Source of the DNA: Silene conica
Taxonomy: Eukaryota > Streptophyta > Magnoliopsida > Caryophyllales > Caryophyllaceae
Length of the DNA: 64,000 bases
Direction: 5' to 3'
NCBI GenBank assembly: GCA_029255685.2
Contig: CM055314.2
Coordinates: 1,630,399 to 1,694,398, forward strand
Positions 1-11,500 of the stretch are shown here, one piece after another (position 1 is the first letter of the stretch; every line of letters begins with the position of its first letter). Below the pieces are notes generated by a model. That model was given only the letters and a program-made list of their open reading frames with translations, was not told the origin of the DNA and made no database searches. A program made the position numbers and the translations under genes.

Positions 1-512
1 CCAAGCTGTTGCTCAAGGTAGGCATGTCCATCGTGGACACCCAACATACAATCTTCACACATTCTTTCTTCATGGTTACTTTGGTTTAGACGAGAATTGA
101 TTCTGTGATTTACTGGTTTGACCTTAGGCTGAGGCATGTATTGATCATCTCCAATTTAGTTGCTGTCCCTTCTTCGACCTCAAGGCACCTAGAGATCCTG
201 CAATGTTGTCGGTTGCTACTGAAAGATTTATGAAGCAGTGGAGTTTCTGATTGCTGAATTTTAGTCATTTAGTGTGATATCTGTAGGTCTTGATGAATCT
301 ACCCTGGCAGTTATGACGATGGAGCTATAGAGCCGTGCTCAATTTTCTTGCTGATTTCCTTCTTCTGCAGAAGTGTAGAAGAAAGCAAGAGTGTTTACAT
401 GGTTGGCTTGGGTGCTTAGATATGCCTTTTTGGGTAGTAGGATTAGTCATTAATGAAACTTTCAATGCAGGTGTTTTAGCTTTCTTTCAGCAACCTAATC
501 TTCATTATCGTC
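1..512 (+). other. Upstream flank and probable 5' leader of the CHY-RING gene
   Basis: I see no convincing protein-coding exon here. A pyrimidine-rich stretch ending in CAATGCAG at about 474 could be the 3' splice site of a leader intron just ahead of the first ATG at 513. The first 20 bases end in CAAG followed by GTAGGC, which could be a donor site of an exon that begins outside the window. Both splice readings are guesses. Confidence 0.3.
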
Positions 513-3500
513 ATGATGGAAGCAAATATGAAGCAGAATGAGTCAGTGCAGCTGCTTGAGGTAAATGGTTCACAGCAAAAGTCCCCAACAATGATGCAAC
601 TGATGTTGAAAAGCTTACCAGATTATCCTGACGACCCCAGTATTATACTCGAGAAGGGTTGTATGGAATACGGGTATGTTAACTGTAATTCACAATTGTT
701 TATACGTATAGAATATTTAGTTTCTCATTCTCATCATTTTTGATTTCTTCTGAAGAGTCCATCGATCCGAAATACTCAGGAATACTCGGGGGGTGAATTG
801 AGCATAAATAAATATGCCCAGTTTTTCGATTATCCGTATATAGCGTGATATGTTAATTAATGATTTAAAGTCTATTAATTAAACTTTTAACTAATTAATT
901 AATTGTGCAAAGCGTAGTAAAATGAAAACAACGAAAATGAAAGATGGAAGCACACGAGGTTTTTTTGAAGTGGTTCGGTTTCACAAGTTGAAACCTATGT
1001 CCACTATTCTCGATTAATACTTTTAGCACCTTTATACGAATTAGAAAATTATCAACCCAACTTGTACAACTAACTATAGTTGTAAGTCACTGGACTATTT
1101 ATCTTATGTTAATAAGAAAGTGTTTAATTGTTTTTTTTGATGTTCACACAATTGAACGTATAAGAAACAAATTAAGCACTATTATCTTATAATGTTACTA
1201 TTAAATAATTGCAGTTTAAGATAGCACACGACCTTTTGTAAAACAAAATGATTTGCAAAAAGCTTTTCGGAAAACACGGTTTGCAAAAGAATATTAAGCT
1301 CGGAAAAGTTTGTCATTAGAAAACCCGAGATGGAATATTAAGCTCGGGTTTGCAACGTAACCTATACGACTATATGGTCTAACATATTCTATTTTTAACC
1401 GTAGCAAGTGATGAATTTTTATGGCAGTTGTCAGCATTACAGGCGGAGATGCCGAATTAAAGCTCCATGCTGCAACCAGATATTTGGCTGTCGCCATTGT
1501 CATAATGAGGCCATGGTAACTACTCTTCTAGTGATTTTTACATTTTTGCTGGCATATGAGAGAGACCAAAACTGATGCATCAGCGAGGTGCTCTGAAGAG
1601 TGTGAGGAAATGATAGATTGTGAGGGGGTGTGGGAAAACCTAAGGCAACATAGATAAGATCGTTTGAGACTGATTGGGTCTATATGGGTTTGAATAAAAT
1701 ATGGCGGTAGAGGTGTAGTGGAGGGAAAATATCAAGTTGGCCTTATTTTTGTCTTATTTATTTTGTTTTCCCTTTTTCTTTTAAAAAAGATTTGAATCTT
1801 AAATGTATCTCTTATTAATCGTTTTCAATGTTTTGTACTTGTTTTCTTTCTCTTGATTTGTTTGTCCTTATATCTCTCATTTAACCGTTTTCAATTCCTC
1901 AGTTTTTGTGTGCCTACCTTTTCTTTTCAGCACACGTATTATTCCGCCCATCTTGCTTCTGTATGGTGCGATGGTTCATTTGTTGACCCAAAATCGTTTC
2001 TGGACTTCAACTTTGACTATATTACCTAAGCCTTCATATTGTTGTACACCCTGACATGGGCATGACACTCAGACACTTCATATCAGTCAAAAACGTGTGA
2101 TTTTTCATTAGTTACCCAAGTTTGGCACTGGAACACTCTTGCATGTTAGGTACTTGTAAACGAGCTTGAGTAACATAGGTTCTTGGCCTTTTGCTGGTCA
2201 TCTATTTCTGAGAGGAATAAGTATTTAAGTAATTTAGATACTTCCGTGATATATTATGATGTTCACTGGCTTTTATTTAGATGTTCTCTTGCTTCTTTTC
2301 TGTCAAGTGAGTTTTACTTTGACTTTTATATTTTCATTGGTTGCTAGTTCTACTTGTACATTGTTTAACTTGCTACTTATTTCTGCTACAAATGAAGAAT
2401 AATATCAAGATTGACAAGCTGAAGAGACATGACGTTCCTAGACATCAAGTTCAAGAGGTACTCTTGTTATGAAATTCTTTACGTGCTTGCTTTCTTATCT
2501 ACTGCTGTGTTACTAACAATGTGCTTTGAACTAGGTGATTTGCTCCATATGCGGTACTGAACAAGAAGTATGTCTAGTATCTTTTTTCATCATTAATACA
2601 AGTTCTTAGCTATCATGTGATGATCTGAACTACAATGAATCGTGATTTTGTTCTCTTTTCCGACAGGTTCGACAAGTGTGTATTAACTGTGGCGTGTGCA
2701 TGGGAAAATACTTTTGTGAGATTTGCAAGTTATTTGATGACGATGTGAGTAACTCCTACTAGATTTCTATTTATCTATGGTAATTCATCAAATGGATACC
2801 ATGTTTTGAGTACCGGTTGAATTGGAGTTTTTCGACTTTTTCCCCAAATTGGTATATCTACCTTACATACCAGGTTAAGAGGCCAGCCAAATCATGTGAA
2901 TTGAAAACTGCTAAGAAGTGTCATGGGTTATTTTTAAAATAAAGGACAAAGTTCATGGAATCGGCTTCTCGAAAAGGAATTTTTTTTGTCTTCTGCGGTG
3001 TCTGATACAATAAGGTCTGTGCTCAATGTGCTTCTGGCTTTGTCTTGCAGACATCTAAGAAGCAGTATCATTGTGAGGGTTGTGGAATCTGTAGGTATGA
3101 ATATTTTTAATATATTCCACCTTTTTGTTAGCTTCAGGTTAAGCTGCCATTCTTTCTCTTCTGCATGCCCTTCAATGCACTGGCTTCTCCAGTTAGGAAT
3201 TATATTTTCATGTTCTGCGTATCCTCTTTGCTATTACGCATTTACGCTTTGTGGAGTATTAACCCTAAAAACTTGGAGTATTAGATATTAGAATATGTGA
3301 TAGTTAGTTCTGGAACTAACTTTTAATTAGCATTTGCTGTCCTACAGAATTGGAGGCCGAGAAAATTTCTTTCATTGCTACAAATGTGGTTGTTGTTACT
3401 CTGTTCTTCTGAAAAATAGCCACTCTTGTGTGGAGGGTGCGATGCACCATGATTGTCCCGTGTGTTTTGAGGTGCGTAAACCATTTCCATGTGTAGCTGT

Positions 3501-5094
3501 TCTTCACGGGGATGACATGCTCCAAAAATTTCTTATCTTATGATATACCTTAATTTGCAGTATCTGTTTGAGTCAAGAAATGATGTTACAGTGTTGCCAT
3601 GTGGGCACACAATACACAAAAACTGTCTGAAGGAAATGCAAGAACATTGCCAGTGAGTACAGAACACGACCCGGTTCTCCATTATAGAAATGTTCATGAA
3701 TTGGCTTTTAGTCGCGTAACTGTTCCATTGAATTTTTCAGATATGCTTGCCCCATCTGCTCAAAGTCAGTTTGTGACATGTCTAAAGTGTGGGAGAAATT
3801 TGATTTGGAAATTGCAGCAACTCCAATGCCAGAGCCTTATCTGGACAAGATGGTGAGTTGTGCTCTACTGTTATATTCTTTTTGTGTTTTATTAAATTGT
3901 AGCCCGGAGAAAGGAGGAGGGTTGCGGTAGGTCTGTGACAGCCAGCGTAAAAATCAGTCATATTTTATGGACATGAATCGGAATTTGGTTTTAAAGGATG
4001 ATTCATGTCAGCCGACCCCAAATCATTTTGGGACTAAGGCTCTGATTTTTTAGTTGTTGTACTTGTATTTGGAAATCCCTACCTTTTTTATTATCGCTAA
4101 CAGTAGATATAGCTCTATGAAAGGCTGTTACTCCCCTGACACTTCATTTTGGTTGTGTTACGTGTCCAAACATTAGACCATTCCCGATGACACAACATGA
4201 TACTTGAATACTTCTTTGCTAGGTAGCACAGACATTTCTCCTAATTAGGTGTCCCGTGTCCGATACTCAGACACCCGACACTCGTTGGACACACGGTTAA
4301 GCATATTATAGTTTATACAAGGAATAAAATTTTAAAAAGGATTGATTAGAAGATGATTTGGGTGAAAAAATGAGAATTAGTTATAGTAAAGGTCGAATTG
4401 TACTTTACTTGTTTAGATTTAGCTTCAAATACGTGATAAAAATAAAATTATACGTTATTTATAACCATAAAATATATATTTTATTATATTTAGATGTCGT
4501 GTCCCGTGTCCTAAATTTCATAGGATGTCGTGTCCCGAGTCCGTGTCTGTGTCCGTGTCCGTGTCCGTTTTGGTGCTACCTAGACCACCCTTTGAGCTAG
4601 CTTTTGGGGTGGGTTCTCCTTTCTCCTGTATCACAATGCGTACATTGCTTTTATTATACTTAAATGACGTGTCTCGTGTCCTAAATTTCATGGGATGCGT
4701 GTCCGTGTCGTGTCCGTGTCCTTTTGGTGCTAACTAGCGTCTTTGTAGTCAAAATCGTACACTTTTTCACAAAGCCGCTTCCAACACCGAAATCCAAGTG
4801 GAGTAACATTTCATGGAGCTTACCATAGCTATCTAGTCGCATGTCCTTTAGAATACTTGAACACGCAATGAGCTAATTGGATTGACAACATTTGCTAAAT
4901 CTTCCGGTCCTTGTTGAAATTACTATCGTTTTTGTATATTGCATCACCTCGATTTCTAATTAAGACTAATCTTTGATACGCAGGTCTCAATTCTATGCAA
5001 CGACTGTGGGTCTAAATCATGTGTTCGGTACCATATTATGGCTCAAAAGTGCCCTAATTGCAAATCTTACAATACCCGCCAAATGAGGGGATGA
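513..5094 (+). CDS. CHY/CTCHY/RING zinc-finger E3 ubiquitin ligase (RZPF34/CHYR1/MIEL1-like)
   Basis: The coding exons I infer are 513-673, 1428-1515, 2398-2457, 2535-2567, 2667-2744, 3051-3094, 3348-3471, 3561-3652, 3741-3852 and 4984-5094. All join GT-AG in phase and give about 300 aa, close to the family length. In order the protein has a CHY finger (HYRRRC, APCC, CRHCHNE), a CTCHY finger ([53 protein letters not shown]), a C3H2C3-type RING ([22 protein letters not shown]) and a C-terminal zinc ribbon ([17 protein letters not shown]). Homologues act as cytosolic or nuclear E3 ligases. CHYR1 and MIEL1 in Arabidopsis affect ABA and drought responses and MYB turnover, though which subclade this copy belongs to is not settled. 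Several introns are very short. The last, 3853-4983, holds a MITE. The start at 513 has a second in-frame ATG directly after it and a third at 528. The N-terminal 50 residues are poorly conserved in this family. Confidence 0.9.
4219..4737 (+). repeat. Mutator-like MITE of the 'GTGTCC' family
   Basis: The element starts with CTAGGTAGCAC and ends with GTGCTAACTAG, an imperfect terminal inverted repeat. An internal GTGCTACCTAG at 4573-4583 marks an earlier right end, so the last 150 bp repeat the right half. The right half is rich in GTGTCC hexamers. The flanks CTTCTTTG (4211-4218) and CGTCTTTG (4738-4745) look like a degenerate target duplication. The element lies in the last intron of the CHY-RING gene. 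Relatives occur at 17316, 31506, 51459 and 56755. Confidence 0.7.
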
Positions 5095-5738
5095 AGCGCG
5101 CAATCTTTGTGAAGCGTCTAAGAATGTGTTCTTGGCCCATACGTGATTCGTGTATGTGAATTGGTGTGTATTAACTTTTGTTGTGTTGTGCTTACCAGGA
5201 GCTCGGGATTTAGAGCCCTATGTATCTCGTCGTCATGATTCCTTAATACCATTAGAATTTCCAAGGTTGCCTTAATAACTCGCGGGTTGATCAAGGCTAG
5301 GGCCCTAGTCATATCCCGATACAAGATCTCTCTCTGGATCGGATATCCAATTATCATGTCGAAAATGTTTAATACAAATCCGCAATCCAAATGTATAGGA
5401 TATCTCATCCCATTACTAAGAAAGAAAATCAAGACCTTAAATCAAACTTGTTGCAATTCAAATGAATTTCTTCAGCATATTACAAACATGTCATCGAAAC
5501 ATTACTACACCTTTGGATATTCAAAAATAACTCATCCAACCTAGAAATAACAATAGTTTGTCGACTGCAATATACGCGACTGTCCTGAAAGGGAAATTAC
5601 TTATTGATTGTCGTTATCAAAGGGATAGGTTATAAGTTACGAGGTTCAAAGAGGATTCAAAACAAAATATAGTTTTAATATAAGGTGCTGTTTGGTAAGA
5701 CATTTCAGATAGCTTATTTGACGAAAGTAGTTTAATCA
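5095..5738. other. Intergenic, 3' flank of the CHY-RING gene
   Basis: This stretch contains the presumed 3' UTR of the CHY-RING gene. The rest is unremarkable AT-rich sequence, and I recognise no gene or element. Short ORFs on both strands look random. Confidence 0.4.
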
Positions 5739-6400
5739 TTGCCCTGAGAAAGAACGTCTGTAAAGCGTCCTTTTATAACGAATAAACTTTGGAGCACGAT
5801 GACGTATCTCTACCTTTTGCATGGGTCGCTGGGTAATTTTTGGTGATCCAAGAAGTCAATGATGGGCTATCGCTAGTCATCTTCATCAATTGTGTAGAGG
5901 CATATCATGATTGTTGCATCTAAGTTCTCTTCTCCTTCAAACAATGATACTGCCCAATGATTGGAGACTAAAACTTGCATTGATTCTTCTGCCCCCAGTG
6001 CCAAAGTGGCCGCAAGATTAGCAAGCGCGTTAGCCAACTTATTGACACTCTGCGATACATGACCGATTTTGATGGAGTCAAGTTGGTTGAGCAGTTGTAA
6101 TGCTCATCGATGATAGGGAATCAAGTCTTCCTTCTTTACTTCGTATTCGTAGAGTACTTGGTTTATCACCAGTTTCGAGTCACCATAGATGTTCATATCT
6201 CTAACGCCTATTTCGATCGCCATTTGGACGTCAAGTATGAAAGCTTGGTATTCAGCCATATTATTTGTGCAGCACTGAGTGAGCGTAAAAGCATATGGCA
6301 TGAGATGATTTTGACACTTTTTGAAAATGTGTGATACCGTATTAAGTTGTGTATGTCGCTTGAAGCTGATATGCACCACCACAAAAGATGAAGATATTTT
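5739..6400 (-). pseudogene. Ty3/gypsy polyprotein relic: RNase H and following segment
   Basis: Read on the minus strand, the segment encodes an RNase H-like stretch (CTNNMAEYQAF, YGDSKLVINQ, VKKEDLIPYHR). In a shifted frame this is followed by NKLANALANLAA-like residues and a piece matching the conserved EIRHRAPKF/RRSFSG region that lies before the integrase zinc finger in plant gypsy elements. Frame breaks occur near 6104 and 5860, and a stop at about 5740 ends the match. No LTRs or integrase core are visible. This is an old fragment, not a gene. Confidence 0.75.
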
Positions 6401-7062
6401 CAGGTATTTAGATGATTTGAAACAAATTAAATATTTGTCGAACGTTTTCTTGATAGGAATGAAGACGATGTTTCTGTGTCTGTGAAAGACCAGTGTGCAT
6501 TTGTAATATAATTTTCCTTTTAAACTACTTCACTACATTTGTTTTCTAGATTAAGGTTTTGTGGTTTGCAAGCATTTTATTGTGTTTGTATTTGTATTAG
6601 CATTGCTAATATATGGTTTTTCCAGTTGACGATTAATGGAGTGACATAAAAGTTGATTTCTTTAAAGGAATGTAATCGTTTGCGTTATCATTCGTATGAA
6701 CAATGTATTTATACAAATACAATCTCAATTTAATTAGTAATTTACCAATATTAGGAAATTTGAAAAAATAAATACAAGATATAAAATAATTCTAAAGAGA
6801 ATATTTACATATTGTATTCTACTATATTATTCTTTTTTGAAAACTAAATCAGAATTGGTTTGGTCTCCCCTTGTAAATCATGGGAGTTGCAAATTCGATG
6901 AATCACAAAATTTAGACTTGTTTGGCTGCCTATTTTTTTTTGTCTCTGCACAATGGAAGAGTTGAATTACATAGCCTTTAGGTAATTGCAAACTCCGGTG
7001 TAATTGAATTCCTACATAGATAACCAAGCGAAATAGCTAATTCCCATGAATTTTGTGTGTGA
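6401..7062. other. AT-rich intergenic DNA and left half of an interrupted MITE
   Basis: 6401-6910 is AT-rich without recognisable genes. From about 6919 (CTTGTTTGGCTGCC) begins the left part of a MITE-like element. Its right end, about 7430-7450 (GGGCAAACAAACAAG), gives an imperfect terminal inverted repeat. The element is split by the LINE insertion at 7063-7379. Confidence 0.45.
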
Positions 7063-7379
7063 ACTTTTGTTTTTTGGTAAAAGCTAAGTATATAGATATA
7101 TAACAAGATTACAAGAGAGCGGCCATAGCTATTACATCAAGTTCCTTTGTCTTAGCCAATGTAAATCATCACTAAGTAACTTAGTCACTTCCTTCCTTCT
7201 GATTCTTGTACGAACATCTACCACGACTACCAGTATATGATGTGCATTCTTCACTGGGAGCTGAACGAGACATTTATTCCTGTTTAATTGCGTTGCTGCC
7301 ATAGATGGTACAGAGCACTTAAAGTCATAGCTGCCTGGACCCCTTTTGTACCCAGCGACCAGTGATGTTTTCACCCCTC
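7063..7379 (-). mobile_element. 5'-truncated LINE 3' end, nested in a MITE
   Basis: On the minus strand one frame reads SALYHLWQQRN, typical of the C-terminal zf-RVT region of plant LINE reverse transcriptases. It is followed by a short 3' tail (AGCTTTTACCAAAAA). TTTGTGTGTGA occurs exactly at both edges (7052-7062 and 7380-7390), an 11-bp target-site duplication. The copy is 5'-truncated and has stops, so it is dead. The exact duplication suggests a fairly recent insertion. Confidence 0.75.
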
Positions 7380-7724
7380 TTTGTGTGTGATTTTAATTCC
7401 TATAAATTTGATATTCCGGTGGAGTTGTATTTCAACGGGCAAACAAACAAGGACAAAAGGAATCATGATGACATTAAAATATATCATTCCTCATATGGTT
7501 CAGAATCAAACATAACCTAAAATACCGAACATTCTTTTTATCCAACGGTTTCTTTTCAATTAGTTATACTGGAATCCAATGCCGTTACCGTTACTCTGAC
7601 CACACTTAGTTAGTTACATATTTTGAAATTTTTCCGTAACTAGTAAAGTAAGTAGTAATTACCTTCGCATCATGCCCTATCCTATAGTTCAAATATTAGT
7701 CGTTCACACTTCACACTACTCTAA

Positions 7725-7937
7725 GGTCCTGTTCTTTCTGGCTTAATTTCAGCTCCTTTTAGCTTTGCTTGTCTGTATTCCGTCAGATTTTATTTACGTT
7801 CAATCAATTATATTCAATTAATCTCTTCACGAAATTATATTTTAATTCAATTAAATTCAGTTCCACTCAATTTAGTTCAATTAATCCCTACTTCAATCAA
7901 TTCAATTCAGCTCGTTTCGCCCGAAAAAAACAGGGCC
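7725..7937 (+). repeat. Short MITE (GGYCCTGTTCTT family)
   Basis: About 213 bp with ends GGTCCTGTTCTTT and AAAAACAGGGCC, an imperfect inverted repeat. The interior is ATTCAATTA-rich. A clear relative lies in the opposite orientation at 50936-51159. It sits about 160 bp upstream of the probable EPCR transcription start. No TSD could be assigned. Confidence 0.6.
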
Positions 7938-8096
7938 TAAATCTACGTACCAACGGTTCGGATTTATTGTGCTAAAATTTGTTAAATTGGAAAACAAAAT
8001 TTGTTTTTACCCTCTTTATTTACTTTTAATTTATTTTTCATTTTTTCCAAATCTTGTTCCCATTTACTCTTTTCTCTTTCTTGTGACGGAGAACCG

Positions 8097-8104
8097 AAAC
8101 CCTA
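8097..8104 (+). promoter_or_regulatory. Telo-box (AAACCCTA) near the EPCR transcription start
   Basis: AAACCCTA occurs once, in a C/T-rich region about 150 bp before the putative leader-intron donor at 8254. Telo-boxes near the start site are common in housekeeping plant promoters and are bound by TRB proteins. Whether it is used here is inference. Confidence 0.4.
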
Positions 8105-8548
8105 GCTTTCATTCTATCGACAAAATTTGAAATTAATACCGATTTTTATCAAATTAATTTGGGGAAACCGCCGAAAATCTTTCATACTTTAGCTCTATTT
8201 CATGTATTTCGTTGTTGATCGCTGCCTTTTTCGCCAACTGATCGATATTTCAGGTACGCTTTGTTTTTTTGTCGTAAATAGTATAGCATGCGGCTTTTAA
8301 ATCGAGTTAATTTGAGTTAGTTTTTGTTCAAATTGAATTTTCTTAGGATTGTTATCTTGAAATCAGTGTGATGTGCTGTAAAGTATTTGTATGTGCTAAA
8401 TTTGTGATGATTATACAATTGTGTTTGATTTTTTGTTGCATTTTGTGTTATCAGATCTGAAATATTGGTTACAATCATGTAGGCTGGGAATTTTGGATGT
8501 TTAGGCTGTGATTTCTCGGGTTAGATTAGTAGAGTTAGTGCATGTTGA

Positions 8549-11500
8549 ATGGAAAACAGTGAGAATTTTTCGAATGGTATGAAATCTGAGTCATTAGACG
8601 TTCAGAGGGTGTCTGATGATAGGCCATGGGTTTCATCTGTTAAGAAGCGCAGTTCTAGGAGTGGTGGCAGCAAGAAAAATGGTGTGAAAAGGAAACTTGA
8701 TTCCGAGGGTGTGGATGTGGTTAGCAAAAGAAGTAGGAAGGAGGTGTTGCTGACTAGTTTATTGCCCGCGAGGACGAATAAAAAGAGTGTCAGTCAAGTA
8801 GGTAAGGGAGAGGGGGGAGCGGATGAGAAAGATGGTAAAGGTGGTGGTGATGATGGTGATTTGAGTGGCATTTCGCTTAAATTGAATGGCAGTGTAAATA
8901 TACCCAAACGACCCCGAGACTTGGTTCGGAGGAAGAAGGTTGAAGTTGATCTTGCATCAAATCCGGAAGGAGTTTCGGGTAGTATAGCAAGTTTGGGTGA
9001 TGGTTTGGGAAAATGGAAAGGCGACACAAATGGGAGTTTGCATTGCAATAATAATAGTAATGAGAAATTGCCTCAGAATGGAGAACCTTGTGGTGATTTC
9101 AGTAATGGAGTTATTGGGAAGGTGAAAAGGAAAAGGCATTCTGTTGACCATAAAGTAAGTAATTGTGACTTAGCAATTCAGCATTTGAAGAGAGAAACTT
9201 CTCAATCCTCTGTACATAATAGTGATTCATTGATGAAGAAAGCCAAAAGACTTCGCAAAAAAGTGAAAGAAACCAGATTAGCTGCAATCAGAGCCTCTAA
9301 AGAAGTTAAGAAGTTTTCTAATGATTCTTGTAGGACTGTTGATGAGCCTCGGGACGATGAGGAGAATCTTGAAGCAAATGCAGCCAGAATGCTTTCATCG
9401 CGGTTTGATCCTAACTGCACAGGTTTTTCTTCATGTGGTAAAATTTCTAGCGGGTCTGTTATGAATGGGTTATCGATCGCTTCAACTAGCGACTTTGATA
9501 TCACTCATCCTATATCTATAGGTGAGTCTAATATCGCATCAACTGATGGTGAAGCCAAAGCCTGTGGGTCTAAGGATCAGAAAAAAGGAAAGAGCCTCTC
9601 AAAAACTCGGCATCGTTTCTATGAAGTTCTGGCCACAGATTTTGATTCTTATTGGGTACTTAACCGCAGAATTCAGGTATTTTGGCCATTAGACAAGAGC
9701 TGGTATTTTGGCTATGTAATAGCTTATGACCCTGAGAAGAAATTTCATCATGTTAAATATGATGATCGTGAAGAAGAATGGATTGATCTCCAAAATGAGA
9801 GATTCAAGCTCTTTTTACTTCCAAGTGAAGTGCCTGGGAAGGTTGGGAAGAAACGATCAACAACACAAGACAAACATTCAGGAAATGAAAAGAAGGCTGA
9901 AACCTCTGATAAGGAGCAAAGTAGTAACTATATGGAGTCTGAGCCTATCATTTCATGGCTGGCTCGCTCTACTATACATAAATCAGGTTCATTTGGAATA
10001 AAGAAGAGGCAGAGAACCCCTAATGAATCTGCCAAATCATCTCTGTCCTTGGTTTGTGAAGGAAAAAGCAAATTAATGGTTGATGGTAACATTTCTGGAT
10101 GTGATGCAGATAACTTAGTTTGCGTCTCTGCTGTTCCCAACAGTTCATCTGTTTCTATGAGGGACATAAAATTCCGTGATCGCAAAGTTCTTTCTAAGAA
10201 CAAGAGATCTCCTATAGTTTATTTTCGGAGGCGGTTTCAGAAGAGAGGTGAAGAATTGTCGAATATACATGTTCCAGACTTGTCCCAGTCATCAGAAGAG
10301 CTCCTTGTATGTGAAACAGCTTCTGAACTTATTGATTTTCCCGACTTTGGATTAGACATGTTACTATCCATGGTAAAAAGTGATCGTTATAAGAATTTGG
10401 GTTCACATGAATCCATCTGGGACATTGATGGTTCTGGGCGTCTGAAGTTGACAACTCCAATCACAAGTCTAAAGGCGTTTAGCCGGGAGTTGGACTTACC
10501 TGTACCATTTGTTGGCGACAAATTATTCGGAGGCCCCTTTTTCATGTTTATGCATCAGCATGGGGCAGTAATCTCTGTATCGAGAATGGTCTGTTTAGAG
10601 ATCTTGTTTGTTGATAATTCTGTTGGTTTGCGGTTTCTCTTGTTTGAAGGCTGCTTGATGCATGCGGTTTCATTCGTTTTCCTAATTTTGGCGGTCTTTC
10701 AATCCAATCAGAAAGAAAGTTATACTGGTCAGCAACTTCCTGTAACTTCAGTCAGGTTCCAATTTTCCGGCTTACATTCGTTGACTAAGCCGCTGGTTTT
10801 CACATTTCACTACTTCACCGGGGTAGTGAGCTCTAAGTGGTCATACCTAGACAGAAAGCTGAGCAAGCACTGCATCCTCACCAAAGAGCTGCCTCCACTT
10901 GAATGCACTTATGGCAACATCTTGGCACTTCAAAATGGTCGTCAGAAACCCTTAATTTTTGTGCCTCAAAACCACACTTTTTTCACGGTAAGGAACTTTT
11001 TATGTCGTCATACATTTCACTTTATTTTATTTAACTCCCAAACGATTTCCATTTTGAATGGAACCAAAACCTCTATATCCTTTGATTTTGGATTATGACG
11101 GATTAAAGCAATATGGCTCATGTACTAGCCATGCTTCTTCTTTTGAAATAGCAGTCATTGATCATAAATCTGGGCCCAATTTTCATTTTCGTTCAATGAT
11201 AAAGAACTCTCTGTAGTTAGTGTTGCGTACAGCGGGCTTCTTCTTACCCTCTAATTTGCAGGAACTGTCATTGTTGGTATATCTTACTTTCTGAATATTA
11301 AAGCGCCTTAAAAGTGATAAAGATTGGTGTTGACTGCGATAGTGATGATATATATTCTTGTTTGTGAGATTGAGCATGATATTGGATCAAGGTCATATCG
11401 TAGGAGCACCCCCACTTTCTGTAAAGGTTTTGAAGATCGTTGCTGCATGTTTTACCATATTTTAAGGCGATACTGGCAGCATTTAGTGATATTAGGCAGC

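Noticed and set aside
4358..4737. Ser/Val/Pro-rich ORFs (SVSVSVSV)
   Set aside because: Produced by GTGTCC repeats of the MITE, not coding.
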